Shown: one piece after another, positions 1 to 8,585 of the stretch
Numbering within the stretch: the first letter of the stretch is position 1
Layout: every line of letters starts with the position of its first letter
DNA from: Candidatus Thermoflexus japonica
GTDB lineage: Bacteria; Chloroflexota; Anaerolineae; Thermoflexales; Thermoflexaceae
NCBI GenBank assembly: GCA_002898735.1
Contig: BEHY01000029.1
Span: forward strand, 1 to 32,682
Length of the DNA stretch: 32,682 nt
Direction: 5' to 3'
Position numbers and translations under genes: made by a program
Notes under the pieces: generated by a model
The model's input: only the letters and a program-made list of their open reading frames with translations
The model's database searches: none
Told to the model about the DNA's origin: nothing

Positions 1-1
1 C

Positions 2-3000
2 ACGAACCAGATCCCCTTCTGGTTGCCGGTCGCCCATTACCGGCCTCAGGTCCCGCTGAGCCAGCAGCTCGCCGACAGTCTGTATCGCACCACCCGTGGC
101 GCCCTCCAGATCCCGGCGGAGATTCTGGAGCGCTGGCTTCAGCAGGGCCGATGCGCGTTGCTGGTGGATGGGTTTGGGCAAACCGAGCGTACGGATGGGG
201 AAGCGGCTTTGCTGGAAGAGCTGGAGCGGCTGGCCGCGAGGACCGGTTGCTCGATCGTCGCCGCAGGGGCTGTGCAGGCGGTCCAGCTGGGAGGGTTTCA
301 CAGTTTCGCGCTCGACCCGTGGACGGAGGAGCAGATCCTGGCCCTGGCGGAGCGCTGGCAGGCAGCGGCGGGGCCCGGGAAATGGTTCACCGGGGCCAGA
401 GAAGGGCCTGGCGCGTTCCTCCGGGCCCTTCAGGAGGATCCGGAGCGCATGGCGCTGGCGAGGAACCCCTGGCTGCTTTCCGGCCTCCTCGCCCTCTTCG
501 CCCAGCACGGGGGCCTTCCTTCCCGTCGCTCGATCCTCTATTCGCAGCTGATCGGGGTTTTGCTGGATCGCCCACAGGCCCTCCCGGTGGAGGAAGCGCT
601 CCCTGCTCCCCTGAAGCTCGCGGCGCTGGAGAACCTGGCATGGGCGATGCTCCTGTTGCGGCGCTCCTCCCTCCCCGCCGCATCGGCGGAGGAATGGCTG
701 GCGGATCTGCTCCGATCGGATGGGCGCTTCGAGCCCGCCCAGGTCCGTCTGGCCCTCGCCTGGCTGCGGGAGCGTTGTGGGCTGGTCACTCCAGGCCCCG
801 CGCTCGCCTTCCTGCGGCCGGCTTTCATGTTCGCTCTGGGCGCTCGTATGGCGCTGACGAATCCGGGCCAGCGGGCGATGCTGCTGCGGCAGATCGATGA
901 CCCGGACTGGCATGAGGCGGTGGTGATGTTTGCCGGCCTTGCGGAGCCGGCCATGGCTCGCGAGCTCTTTTCCCGTCTGCTGGATTCCGAGGATGACTTC
1001 TTCTATTCGAGGATCCGTCTCGCCGGCCGCTGTCTGATCGAAGCTCCACACCTGCAGGTGGAGCTGCGGGATCCGATCGTTGAGCGTCTGCGCGCATTGT
1101 TGCTGACCACTCCCTATGCGTTCCTCCAGGAGGAGGCCGCTACCATCCTGGCCCGGATCCCAGGCCAGATCGAGTGGCTGGCGGATCAGCTCCGCCGGTC
1201 GGATCTCCCTGCCGGGACCCGCGGGTTCATTGTGGAGGCGCTGGCCCGGGAGCAGGGGACCCGGGCCGCCGGGCTCCTGGCCCTGGCGTTGCGGGATCCG
1301 CGCGTCCCCGAGCTGGTGCGGGAGCAAATCGCCGAACAGCTGGGTCGCCTGGGGGATCCTCCCCTGGCCCGGGATCTGCTGGATCTGGTAGGGGATGAAA
1401 GCGTGGCGGTGGAGATCCGGCGCAAGGTGATGATGGCGATCACCCGGATGGGAGACCGGTCGCTGGGGCCGGCTCTGGTGGAGCTCCTGGGCCTCCCCTG
1501 GTTGAACCCGGCCATTCGAGAGGCCCTTCTGGAGGCTCTCAGGGCTCTGGGCGATGCGCGCCTGGTCGATGAGCTGATCCCATTGATCCGTGATCCCAAC
1601 ATGCCGGTGGAGCTGCGGCGCCGGATCATTGGGGTTCTCAGTGCCTGGATCGAGCCCGGGCAGATAGAGACCCTTCAGGCTCTGATTGAGGATCGCGATC
1701 TGGACATCAGTTTACGGGCGGCCCTTCTGAACACCCTGGCCGAGGCGGGATTTCATTCCATTGTCCCGTGGCTTATGGGCTTTCTCCGGGAAAGCCGCTG
1801 GCGACGCGCGCTGGATTCCGTGTGGGCGTGGGTTCAAACCCTCCCGCCGTTCCTGGTTCGGTGGATCGATCGGTTGACGGGCCTGTCCACGCGGGCTCAG
1901 GAGGATTTCTCCCGGCTCATCCTGCAGCGCCAGGCGATCGCGGCCCTGGGTCTGTTGCGGGATCGGCGCGCGGTCCCGCTCCTGCTGCGGATCCTGAAGA
2001 ACCCCCAGGTTCATCCCTCCCTGCGGGCACTGGTGCCGGACGCGCTGGCCATGATCGGGGAGAGCCGGGTGGTGCCCGAACTGCTGACCATGCTTCAGGA
2101 TCGCGGGACGGACTCCACGATCCGGGAGCGGATCGCTCTGGCCCTGGGCGGGATGAAGGCCACGTCGGCCATGCGGGTCCTGCTGGATCTCCTGCATGAT
2201 CCCACAGAGGATCCGTTCATCCAGGCCCGGGCCGCGCTGGCCATCGGGCTGATGCGGGATCCCTCTGTGGCGGTGGAGCTGGTGCCGCTGCTCCGTCAGG
2301 AGAACCTCCCCGTGACCGCCCGTCGGGCCATCGCCGATGCCCTGGGGACGCTGGGGAACCGGGAAGTGGTGCGCTCGCTGATCCAGCTCCTGCCCGAGGA
2401 GCGGATCCCCGCTTCCGTGCGACAATCCATCGCGGATGCGATCGGGGCGCTGGGCGCTGCGGAGATAGGGGATGAGTTGATGTGGTTGTTGCGGGATGAG
2501 CGGATCGATCCCCATGTGCGGGGGGCCATCGCCCTCACGCTGGCCACCCTTCGCCATCGCCCGGCCGCTTCGGAGATCCTCTCCCTGCTGTCGGATACCC
2601 GGATCGATCCCTCCATTCGTCAAAGCCTGGCGGAAAGCCTGGGGAGCCTGTGGGATCCCTCGCTCATCGCGCCGCTGGCCCGCCTCGCCCATGAGGGAAC
2701 GCTGGAGCCAGCGGTCCGCCAGGCCATTGTGCGCACGCTGGGAGAATATGGAGGGCCGGAGGCCTTCCCGACCCTCTGGATCCTGGCCCGGAGCGCGGAG
2801 GCCCCGATGTCCTTGCGCCGGGCGGCGGCCGATGCGATGGTCACAAGCGTCAGCCCCGAATTTGAAGAGGCGCTGGTCTCCGCCGCTCTGGACCCGGAGA
2901 TCCCTCCTTACATTCGGGGGCGGGCGCTGGAGGCCCTGCGCCGGGTGGGCAGCGCGGTGGAAACCGTTCAGGCCCTGGTGGCCGCGCTGCAGGAATCCGA

Positions 3001-3145
3001 CATGCCGAATGCGGTGTTTCATACGTTGGTGGAAGTTGCCCGACGGGCCCATGTTCGCCTTTTGCGAGAGGGGGAGGCGATCCGCTGGATCCCGGAGGAA
3101 AACCCGGTTCAGCGTCCGACCGGGAAGCCTCGGGAAGCGTTCTGA
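2..3145 (+). CDS. NACHT-like ATPase fused to HEAT repeats (5' end outside window)
   Basis: The frame is open from base 2, so the gene begins upstream and its Walker A loop is not visible. Numbering from the TTG codon at 23, residues 1-185 look like the second half of a NACHT (STAND) module: a Walker B-like strand ALLVDGFGQ (45-53), a sensor-like strand near 76-81, and the typical NPWLLSGLLALF...LPSRRSILY stretch (148-173). Residues 391-588 and 659-989 are HEAT/PBS-lyase-type repeats, six and ten units of almost exactly 33 residues, split by a 70-residue insertion. NACHT-HEAT proteins are signalling or defence switches in which the repeat arm senses or binds a partner; that role is inferred here. 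The canonical acidic pair of the NACHT DGxDE motif is replaced (DGFGQ). It converges with the GT39 gene downstream. Confidence 0.8.
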   Translation, partial: TNQIPFWLPVAHYRPQVPLSQQLADSLYRTTRGALQIPAEILERWLQQGRCALLVDGFGQTERTDGEAALLEELERLAARTGCSIVAAGAVQAVQLGGFHSFALDPWTEEQILALAERWQAAAGPGKWFTGAREGPGAFLRALQEDPERMALARNPWLLSGLLALFAQHGGLPSRRSILYSQLIGVLLDRPQALPVEEALPAPLKLAALENLAWAMLLLRRSSLPAASAEEWLADLLRSDGRFEPAQVRLALAWLRERCGLVTPGPALAFLRPAFMFALGARMALTNPGQRAMLLRQIDDPDWHEAVVMFAGLAEPAMARELFSRLLDSEDDFFYSRIRLAGRCLIEAPHLQVELRDPIVERLRALLLTTPYAFLQEEAATILARIPGQIEWLADQLRRSDLPAGTRGFIVEALAREQGTRAAGLLALALRDPRVPELVREQIAEQLGRLGDPPLARDLLDLVGDESVAVEIRRKVMMAITRMGDRSLGPALVELLGLPWLNPAIREALLEALRALGDARLVDELIPLIRDPNMPVELRRRIIGVLSAWIEPGQIETLQALIEDRDLDISLRAALLNTLAEAGFHSIVPWLMGFLRESRWRRALDSVWAWVQTLPPFLVRWIDRLTGLSTRAQEDFSRLILQRQAIAALGLLRDRRAVPLLLRILKNPQVHPSLRALVPDALAMIGESRVVPELLTMLQDRGTDSTIRERIALALGGMKATSAMRVLLDLLHDPTEDPFIQARAALAIGLMRDPSVAVELVPLLRQENLPVTARRAIADALGTLGNREVVRSLIQLLPEERIPASVRQSIADAIGALGAAEIGDELMWLLRDERIDPHVRGAIALTLATLRHRPAASEILSLLSDTRIDPSIRQSLAESLGSLWDPSLIAPLARLAHEGTLEPAVRQAIVRTLGEYGGPEAFPTLWILARSAEAPMSLRRAAADAMVTSVSPEFEEALVSAALDPEIPPYIRGRALEALRRVGSAVETVQALVAALQESDMPNAVFHTLVEVARRAHVRLLREGEAIRWIPEENPVQRPTGKPREAF

Positions 3146-3248
3146 TCCCCTGCGGGGTCTATGGGGCGGCCGGGAGGGTGGATTCTGAAGGCGGCTTCCT
3201 CCATCCCGGGGCATGTCTCATTCCCGGTGCGGGCTTGCGACTGTGCCC

Positions 3249-5228
3249 TCACCGCGCCCCGAAGCGGGGCGGGGGGGACGCCGTGAGCTCTTCCACAGGG
3301 ATCGATACGGCTTCTCCTCCTCCCTGGACCCGCAGGCGGGTCCCTTCTTCCCAGCGATAAAGCCCCACCCAGATCCTCAGCGGGGCGCTGGACAGAGATT
3401 CGGGAAGGATCACCACCCGGGTCTCCCGGATCCGATCGCCGGGCTGCCAGCGCCCGGTGTTGTAGGCCCCATCCATGACGCCCCCATCCCGTTGAGCGAC
3501 CGGGGGAGAAGCAGGGGGCCACTGGCGGGCCTCCGCCTCCGGATAGATGTGCACAAACACGCTGTAATCCCGGGAGGGTTTTCCGATCGCTTCCCAATCC
3601 AGGATCACGGTGAGCTGGCGTCCGCTCCGCTGGGCGATCCCCCCCTTCAGGGTGATCCCATCCTCGAAGACAGCCTGCAAATTCGATCGCATCCGATCCG
3701 CCGGTTCCGCCCACATGGCCCGATATCGGGGGCTGTTCTCCCCGGGCCATGGTTCCGGGGCGCGCAGGGAGATCAGGGCTTCCCGGGAGAGCCAGCGCCG
3801 CAGAAGGGGAACCGGTTCATATTGCCATCCGACGACCAGGGCCGGGGGAGGGGGCGGTTCCGGTGGATCTTCCTCCAGGCGGCGGATGTGCACGGCCGGT
3901 TGATCCCAGAGCAGAAATCGCATCTCCGCCCGTCCAGCCCAGAGGCGCTCCGACAGGATCACCGTGCCGTGGGGATAGGTATTCAGGAATGAACGGATCT
4001 CATGCGCCGCTTCCCAGGAGTCGAGGGAGAAAGCGCCCCGGACGCGCGCCTGAGCCCACCAGGTGGGATCGAAGTAAGCCACCGTGTGCCAGGGGAAGCT
4101 GAGCCCCAGGCATCCCCCCAGGATCGCCGCGCGCCCCCAGGGGCTCCGGATCCATCGATCGGCGATCCCGACGAGCGCCCACAGGCCGGTGGCGGCCCAG
4201 AGGGCCGCTACCGGCAGCACCCCGCTGGCTCGTAGATAATGCGGGGCCTCCGTCGACAGGAAGGTGGGAAGCAGCATCAGGAATCCCCAGATCGCCGTGA
4301 GGGGAGCCCGCCGCGCGGCCTGGATCCCGCCGATGAGGAAGGCGAGGGCGAGCAGGGGATCGAAGACCGGGCGGCTGCCCGTGTTGTGCCGGGGATAGTC
4401 ATCACCGCGTATGAAGAACATGCCTCCCACACGTGCTGCCTGCTCCAGAGCGACAGAGAAGGGGGAGCGCTGGCCGTTAAAGGCGGAGGTCTGTTCCCCG
4501 CGCAGGATGAAGTCTGAAGGATGAAGGAAGAAATAAATAGCCAGAGGAGAAGCGGTGAGCGCCGCGCTGGTCAGGAAGAGGGCGATGCCCCGGAGGGGGA
4601 AGCGCCGGGGATCCCGCCAGCGTCCGAGGATCAGGCCCGTGGCGATGGGGAGGATCGTCATGCGGGCGGCCAGATACGTATAGAACCCACTTCCCCAGAT
4701 CAGCCCGGCGATCCCCCAATCCCGCCCCCGTCCGCTTCGGGCCGCCCGGGCGAACGACCACAGGGTGAGGGCCGCGGCCAGGGGGAACAGCCCGGCTCGA
4801 AATCCCACCCGGCTGAGGTTCAGCGGCCAGAGCAGGAAGGTCATCAGGATCCCGCTCAACATCCCGATCTCCCAGCGTCGGGAGAGCGTCCAGGCCATGC
4901 GGAAGGTGGCCGCCACAGTGAGCAGTCCGATCATGCTGGCGGTGAGCCGCAGCGCGTATGGGGTGGGGCCGAGGATGGCGATCGCGCCGGCGACCAGATA
5001 GATAAACAGGGGCTCGCGGCCGTTGTTCTCCGGGAAGAAGAGGGCCAGATGCCCTTCCAGAACCCGCAGGGCATCCAGGCCGTAATAGGCCTCATCATAC
5101 CAGAGCCCGTAGGGGATGTGAGGGAGATCCATCCAGCGGAGGAGCGCGGCCAGCCCCAGGAGCCCTGTGACCGCCATCCAGCGGGTCCATGCGCGATGGG
5201 GCATCGCGGGCTCCGATAAAGATTCCAT
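3249..5228 (-). CDS. GT39-type integral membrane glycosyltransferase
   Basis: A 659-residue protein with roughly ten hydrophobic segments. The first extracytoplasmic loop carries WYDEAYYGLDAL with the acidic pair D45-E46, as in the ArnT/PMT (GT39) family, whose members transfer sugars from a lipid-phosphate carrier to a protein or lipid acceptor outside the membrane. About 200 C-terminal residues are soluble and predicted to be rich in beta strands, with a YSVFVHIY-type strand and a GAYNTGRWQPGD-type turn also found in Chloroflexota relatives. The ATG at 5228 follows a G-rich stretch; a second ATG at 5204 preceded by GGAG is an alternative. Substrate and acceptor cannot be read from the sequence. 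It lies downstream of the SAM synthetase but behind a strong hairpin, so co-transcription is doubtful. Confidence 0.85.
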   Translation of the reverse strand: MESLSEPAMPHRAWTRWMAVTGLLGLAALLRWMDLPHIPYGLWYDEAYYGLDALRVLEGHLALFFPENNGREPLFIYLVAGAIAILGPTPYALRLTASMIGLLTVAATFRMAWTLSRRWEIGMLSGILMTFLLWPLNLSRVGFRAGLFPLAAALTLWSFARAARSGRGRDWGIAGLIWGSGFYTYLAARMTILPIATGLILGRWRDPRRFPLRGIALFLTSAALTASPLAIYFFLHPSDFILRGEQTSAFNGQRSPFSVALEQAARVGGMFFIRGDDYPRHNTGSRPVFDPLLALAFLIGGIQAARRAPLTAIWGFLMLLPTFLSTEAPHYLRASGVLPVAALWAATGLWALVGIADRWIRSPWGRAAILGGCLGLSFPWHTVAYFDPTWWAQARVRGAFSLDSWEAAHEIRSFLNTYPHGTVILSERLWAGRAEMRFLLWDQPAVHIRRLEEDPPEPPPPPALVVGWQYEPVPLLRRWLSREALISLRAPEPWPGENSPRYRAMWAEPADRMRSNLQAVFEDGITLKGGIAQRSGRQLTVILDWEAIGKPSRDYSVFVHIYPEAEARQWPPASPPVAQRDGGVMDGAYNTGRWQPGDRIRETRVVILPESLSSAPLRIWVGLYRWEEGTRLRVQGGGEAVSIPVEELTASPPPRFGAR

Positions 5229-5326
5229 CGCCGATCCCCCATAAAGAAGGATCCATCACGGGATCGCGCAGGGAGAGGCGATCCGGTCTCTCCGAATGAG
5301 CGCCCGGCGGCGTCCGTTGTTGGATT

Positions 5327-5363
5327 GGGGGTGAGAGGTCACTTTCAGCGCCCCCTCACCCCC
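5327..5363 (-). terminator. Hairpin after the SAM synthetase gene
   Basis: The arms GGGGGTGAG (5327-5335) and CTCACCCCC (5355-5363) form a perfect 9-bp stem around a 19-nt loop, 62 bases beyond the stop codon of the SAM synthetase. No U-run follows on the minus strand, so this is a terminator-like or 3'-end-stabilising hairpin and not a textbook intrinsic terminator. Confidence 0.5.
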
Positions 5364-5424
5364 AGATGGCCTTTCCGCTTTCCCTCCAGGAATTCACAAC
5401 TGGACAACGCGCGAGGGGTGGGGC

Positions 5425-6615
5425 TCAGAACAACGAAACTTCTCCGGCGATGATCTTGCGGCGCACGACATGGATGTTGGATAGATGTTCGTCCACAATC
5501 GCGCGCACCGCCTCCTGGATCCCCGGGGTGAGCGAGCCGGAGCGGACCCGGACGGCGGCGTTGGCGATGAGGGGCTGATCGAGCGGTTTGCCGATCTGGG
5601 AGAGGAGATACACGGTCGCTTCCCGGATCTCCGGCAGGCGGGCCACGATATCCCGCGCGATCTCCAGCGCCAGCACGTTATAGACTTTCCCGACGTGGGA
5701 AATCGGGTTCTTGCCCGCGGCGGCCTCCAGGCTCGTGGAGCGGAAGGGGGTGATCAGGCCCGTGATGCGGTTTCCCCGGCCAACGGCCCCATCGTCGCCC
5801 ATCTCCGCGCTGGTACCGGTCAGCGTCAGATAGAAGTCCCCCCGTTTGGCGTGATCCGCGGTGTTCACATCCACCCGCACGGCCCGCCCCTCCAGGGCCG
5901 GCAGGCTGGAGACAAAGCGCTGGAGCGCCTCCTGGACACCGCGCTTAGCCTCTTCGTATTCGGCGGGATCATGAACGCGGGTGGCGATGAAGGGCACGGC
6001 CACCGTCAGGATGACCTGGTTTCCCTGGCGCAACCCCATCACCTTGACGTCCTCGCCGATGGGGAACTGGTTGATCAGCTCATAGTTCAGGTAGTGGGCG
6101 GCCTGATAGACGGCTTCCTCCAGGCCGCTGCGGGGCCAGTGGGCGACGCCGAAGCTGGTATCATTGGCGGTGACCTGATGAACGATATCGATGAGCTCGC
6201 TGGCGCCGCGCCCGGCGAAGCAGTCGATGATGACGTGCTTCACCGGATCCAGGTAGCGCATGGTTTCGCGCAGGTAGGCCCGCGCGGCCTCGATGGCGAT
6301 GGTCTCCATGGGGATCGCCTGGCCGTTGTAGAAGGGGGTCCCACGGCCGGCGATCTGGATCCGGATGGGCTTGAGCAGCTCCCCGCCGCCGAAGCGGACC
6401 GAGACTTCGCCGGCGACCAGCTGGACCTTATCGAAGTTGTGATGGAGGGCACCGCCGAGGTGTTCCTCGCACCAGCGCGTGTATTCCCGGCTGATGCGCT
6501 CCGCGATCCCGTCGCACAGGCTATCGGGATGCCCGATGCCTTTCCGTTCGACGATCTCCACAGGGAGGTCCTCAATGTAAGGGCCGCTGGCCTCGGAAAC
6601 CACGATATTGCGCAT
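5425..6615 (-). CDS. mat: S-adenosylmethionine synthetase, archaeal type
   Basis: Makes S-adenosylmethionine from methionine and ATP in the cytoplasm. The 396-residue protein belongs to the archaeal MAT family (AdoMet_Synthase, PF01941) and not to bacterial MetK: it has [14 protein letters not shown] (26-39), HHNFDK (58-63) and the late [14 protein letters not shown] and [13 protein letters not shown] blocks typical of archaeal enzymes. The start at 6615 is chosen because GGAGGA lies just upstream and the family N-terminus begins there; the longer frame reaching upstream runs through the riboswitch and terminators and is not coding. Expression is evidently controlled by the SAM-I riboswitch and two tandem promoters in the 500 bases upstream. 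Archaeal-type MAT is known in scattered bacteria, so horizontal origin is likely but old. Confidence 0.97.
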   Translation of the reverse strand: MRNIVVSEASGPYIEDLPVEIVERKGIGHPDSLCDGIAERISREYTRWCEEHLGGALHHNFDKVQLVAGEVSVRFGGGELLKPIRIQIAGRGTPFYNGQAIPMETIAIEAARAYLRETMRYLDPVKHVIIDCFAGRGASELIDIVHQVTANDTSFGVAHWPRSGLEEAVYQAAHYLNYELINQFPIGEDVKVMGLRQGNQVILTVAVPFIATRVHDPAEYEEAKRGVQEALQRFVSSLPALEGRAVRVDVNTADHAKRGDFYLTLTGTSAEMGDDGAVGRGNRITGLITPFRSTSLEAAAGKNPISHVGKVYNVLALEIARDIVARLPEIREATVYLLSQIGKPLDQPLIANAAVRVRSGSLTPGIQEAVRAIVDEHLSNIHVVRRKIIAGEVSLF

Positions 6616-6740
6616 CAGAGTCCTCCTTCCGTTCTGGATCGGGATGGGAGTCGAGCGCGACACCGGGGGCACCCCACCCGGCCCCAAAGGATTTTTCTCC
6701 CTTCCTGTCCGAATCGGCGCCCAGCGGCGTCCGTCTGGCG

Positions 6741-6770
6741 ACAAGAAAACGCCCCTCCGGGAGGAGGGGC
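6741..6770 (-). terminator. Second intrinsic terminator in the SAM synthetase leader
   Basis: On the minus strand, an 8-bp stem GCCCCTCC/GGAGGGGC (6751-6770) with loop TCCC is followed by GTTTTCTTGT. It lies 14 bases after the first terminator stem-tail unit and 135 bases before the start codon. Its role beside the riboswitch-controlled terminator is unclear. Confidence 0.75.
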
Positions 6771-6775
6771 GGAGC

Positions 6776-6806
6776 AAAACAAAAGCCTCTTCTGGGAAGA
6801 AGAGGC
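6776..6806 (-). terminator. Riboswitch-controlled intrinsic terminator
   Basis: A perfect 9-bp stem GCCTCTTCT/AGAAGAGGC (6785-6806) with loop TCCC is followed by TTTTGTTTT on the minus strand. Bases 6791-6805 can alternatively pair with 6826-6839, the 3' strand of riboswitch helix P1, forming an antiterminator of about 13 bp with one bulge and one mismatch. This is the expected expression platform of a SAM-off switch. Confidence 0.92.
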
Positions 6807-6823
6807 CGATCGCCGCTGCGGGC

Positions 6824-6977
6824 CACCTCATCTCCCAGACGGACCGTCTGCCGGACTTGGCACCATCCCCGCGAGCGCTCCGCCGGGGGGCGGCGTGCTC
6901 CCCGGTCGGCCCTGATGCTCCGCGGGAGGTTGCCGAGGCTTCATCGGGCCGGGTCCCTCCGCCTCTCTCGATGAGTG
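6824..6977 (-). ncRNA. SAM-I (S-box) riboswitch aptamer
   Basis: Read on the minus strand, the segment carries the S-box core: AGAGGCGGAGGGAC, then CCCGAUGAAGCCUCGGCAACC, then GGUGCCAAGUCC, then the P4 hairpin CAGACG-GUC-CGUCUG, then GGGAGAUGAG. Helix P1 forms between CACUCAUC (6977-6970) and GAUGAGGUG (6832-6824). P2 closes with GAGGC/GCCUC. P3 is GC-rich (CCCGCG/CGCGGG) and holds an extended insert. SAM binding stabilises P1, which frees the terminator at 6785-6806 to form and lowers expression of the SAM synthetase. The aptamer starts about 20 bases after the predicted proximal transcription start. Confidence 0.95.
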
Positions 6978-7003
6978 CCACGCTCTATTCGCTTTTTGTG
7001 CCT

Positions 7004-7031
7004 ATCTTACCACAGACCGGGGAGACGTCAA
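7004..7031 (-). promoter_or_regulatory. Proximal sigma-70-type promoter of the SAM synthetase
   Basis: On the minus strand, TTGACG (7031-7026), a 16-bp spacer and TAAGAT (7009-7004). The -10 is preceded by TGG, giving an extended -10 element. Transcription would start near 6997, just ahead of the riboswitch. Confidence 0.8.
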
Positions 7032-7093
7032 CCTGCCCGGCCGTGTTCCTCTACGATTCGAACGATCGGCGGGTTTCCATCGATTTTGTGCTT

Positions 7094-7121
7094 ATCTTAC
7101 CACAGGCGATGTGAATGTCAA
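7094..7121 (-). promoter_or_regulatory. Distal duplicated promoter of the SAM synthetase
   Basis: On the minus strand, TTGACA (7121-7116), a 16-bp spacer and TAAGAT (7099-7094), exactly 90 bp upstream of the proximal copy. The extended -10 and the following CACAAAA are conserved between the copies. Confidence 0.75.
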
Positions 7122-7202
7122 CCATAAAATGGAAGAGCCCTGTGTCCATCTCTCCGATGATCCTCGAGCCTTCAATGGGCCGCAGGAGGAGGAGATTGAA
7201 CG

Positions 7203-7208
7203 TATAAT
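7203..7208 (+). promoter_or_regulatory. Possible -10 box of the acyl-CoA dehydrogenase operon
   Basis: A perfect TATAAT lies 63 bases ahead of the acyl-CoA dehydrogenase start in the divergent region. No good -35 is seen at 16-18 bp, so an activator or a weak promoter is possible. Confidence 0.45.
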
Positions 7209-7270
7209 TCACCGGGAGGCGGGTTTCATCCGCCGCATCTCCGATCTGCGCGCTTCCGGAGGAGGCCCCT

Positions 7271-8488
7271 ATGGATTTCCAGCTGAGCGATGAGCACCGC
7301 ATGGTGCAGCAGATGGTCCGCGAGTTCGCCGAGCGGGAGATCCGGCCGGTTATCAAGGAGCACGACCGTGCCCAGAAACCGATCCCGTGGCTCTTCGAGC
7401 GGATGGCCGCCCTGGGGCTCCTGGGGATCTGCATCCCCGTGAAATATGGCGGCGCCGGCATGGATTACATCTCCCTGGGCCTGGCCTGCGAGGAGCTCGA
7501 GCGCGTCGATAGCTCCCTCCGGGTGGTGATGTCTGTCCACGTGGCGCTCAACTCCCTCTCCCTCCTGCAGTGGGGGACGGAGGAGCAGAAGCGGCGATAC
7601 CTGGTTCCCCAGGCGAAGGGGGAGCGGATCGCCGCCTACGCCCTCACCGAGCCCGGCGCAGGATCCGACGCCGCCGCGATCCGCACGACAGCCCGACGCC
7701 AGGGGGATGTCTACATCCTGAACGGGGAGAAAACATGGATCAGCCTGGCGGATCTGGCGGATCACTTCCTGGTGATCGCCAAAACGGATCCCGAGAAAGG
7801 CCATCGGGGGATGTCGGCCTTCATTGTGGAACGCTCGTTCCCTGGCGTGAAAACCGGCACCATCCACGGCAAGCTGGGGGTCCGCGCGGGCAACACCGGA
7901 TGGATCGTCTTTGAGAACACCCCGGTGCCGGTGGAGAACCGCCTGGGCGAGGAGGGGGAAGGCTTCTACATCGCCATGGCGGCCCTGGACAACGGGCGTT
8001 ACACGGTGGCGGCGGGGGCCACCGGACTGATCCGGGCCTGCCTGGAGGCCTCGGTGAAATACGCCAACGAGCGGATGACCTTCGGCCGTCGCATCGGGGA
8101 GCATCAGCTGGTCCAGGAGATGATCGCGAAGATGGCCGCCAGCTACGAGATCGCCCGTCTGCTCTATCTGCGGGCCGGGTGGATGAAGAACATGGGGATG
8201 CGCAACACCCGGGAGACCAGCCTGGCCAAATGGTTCGCCACCGAGGCGGCCGTTCAGGCGGCCCTTGACGCGATCCAGATCCATGGGGCCTATGGCTACA
8301 GCGATGAATATGATGTGGAGCGATACCTGCGCAATGCGAAAGGTGAGGTGATTTACGAGGGCACCAGCCAGATCCACACGATCCTGCAGGCGGAATATGC
8401 CCTGGGCTATCGCAAGGATCGCCCCCTGCGCTGCGAGCTGCCGGCCTACGATCCGGAGCTCTGGCGCGCCGAGCCGGCGATGGCCTGA
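7271..8488 (+). CDS. Acyl-CoA dehydrogenase
   Basis: An FAD enzyme introducing the alpha-beta double bond into acyl-CoA and passing electrons to ETF. The 405-residue protein is full length for the family: N-terminal helical domain, the [11 protein letters not shown] flavin/substrate motif (124-133), the beta domain with EKTWIS, and a C-terminal helical domain with IYEGTSQIH in which E363 is the expected catalytic base. The start is preceded by GGAGGAGG. It is followed by etfB and etfA on the same strand, so ETF is its likely electron acceptor. Chain-length or branched-chain preference cannot be decided; the GTSQIHTI ending differs slightly from the usual GTSEIQ. It is divergent from the SAM synthetase. 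Confidence 0.95.
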   Translation: MDFQLSDEHRMVQQMVREFAEREIRPVIKEHDRAQKPIPWLFERMAALGLLGICIPVKYGGAGMDYISLGLACEELERVDSSLRVVMSVHVALNSLSLLQWGTEEQKRRYLVPQAKGERIAAYALTEPGAGSDAAAIRTTARRQGDVYILNGEKTWISLADLADHFLVIAKTDPEKGHRGMSAFIVERSFPGVKTGTIHGKLGVRAGNTGWIVFENTPVPVENRLGEEGEGFYIAMAALDNGRYTVAAGATGLIRACLEASVKYANERMTFGRRIGEHQLVQEMIAKMAASYEIARLLYLRAGWMKNMGMRNTRETSLAKWFATEAAVQAALDAIQIHGAYGYSDEYDVERYLRNAKGEVIYEGTSQIHTILQAEYALGYRKDRPLRCELPAYDPELWRAEPAMA

Positions 8489-8585
8489 ACCTGCCCTGAA
8501 CAGCTTCTGTCCAGAATGAGCAACAAGGCGGGTGGTGAAGCCGCCTGCATCCCTTCGGCCCGGAATACCCCTGCTGGAGGCAACC

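Noticed and set aside
1193-2989. 99-bp DNA periodicity as a non-coding repeat
   Set aside because: It follows from the 33-residue HEAT units in a continuous open frame.
6616-6981. N-terminal extension of the SAM synthetase reaching 6981
   Set aside because: The extra codons run through the riboswitch and both terminators; the ATG at 6615 has the Shine-Dalgarno and the family N-terminus.
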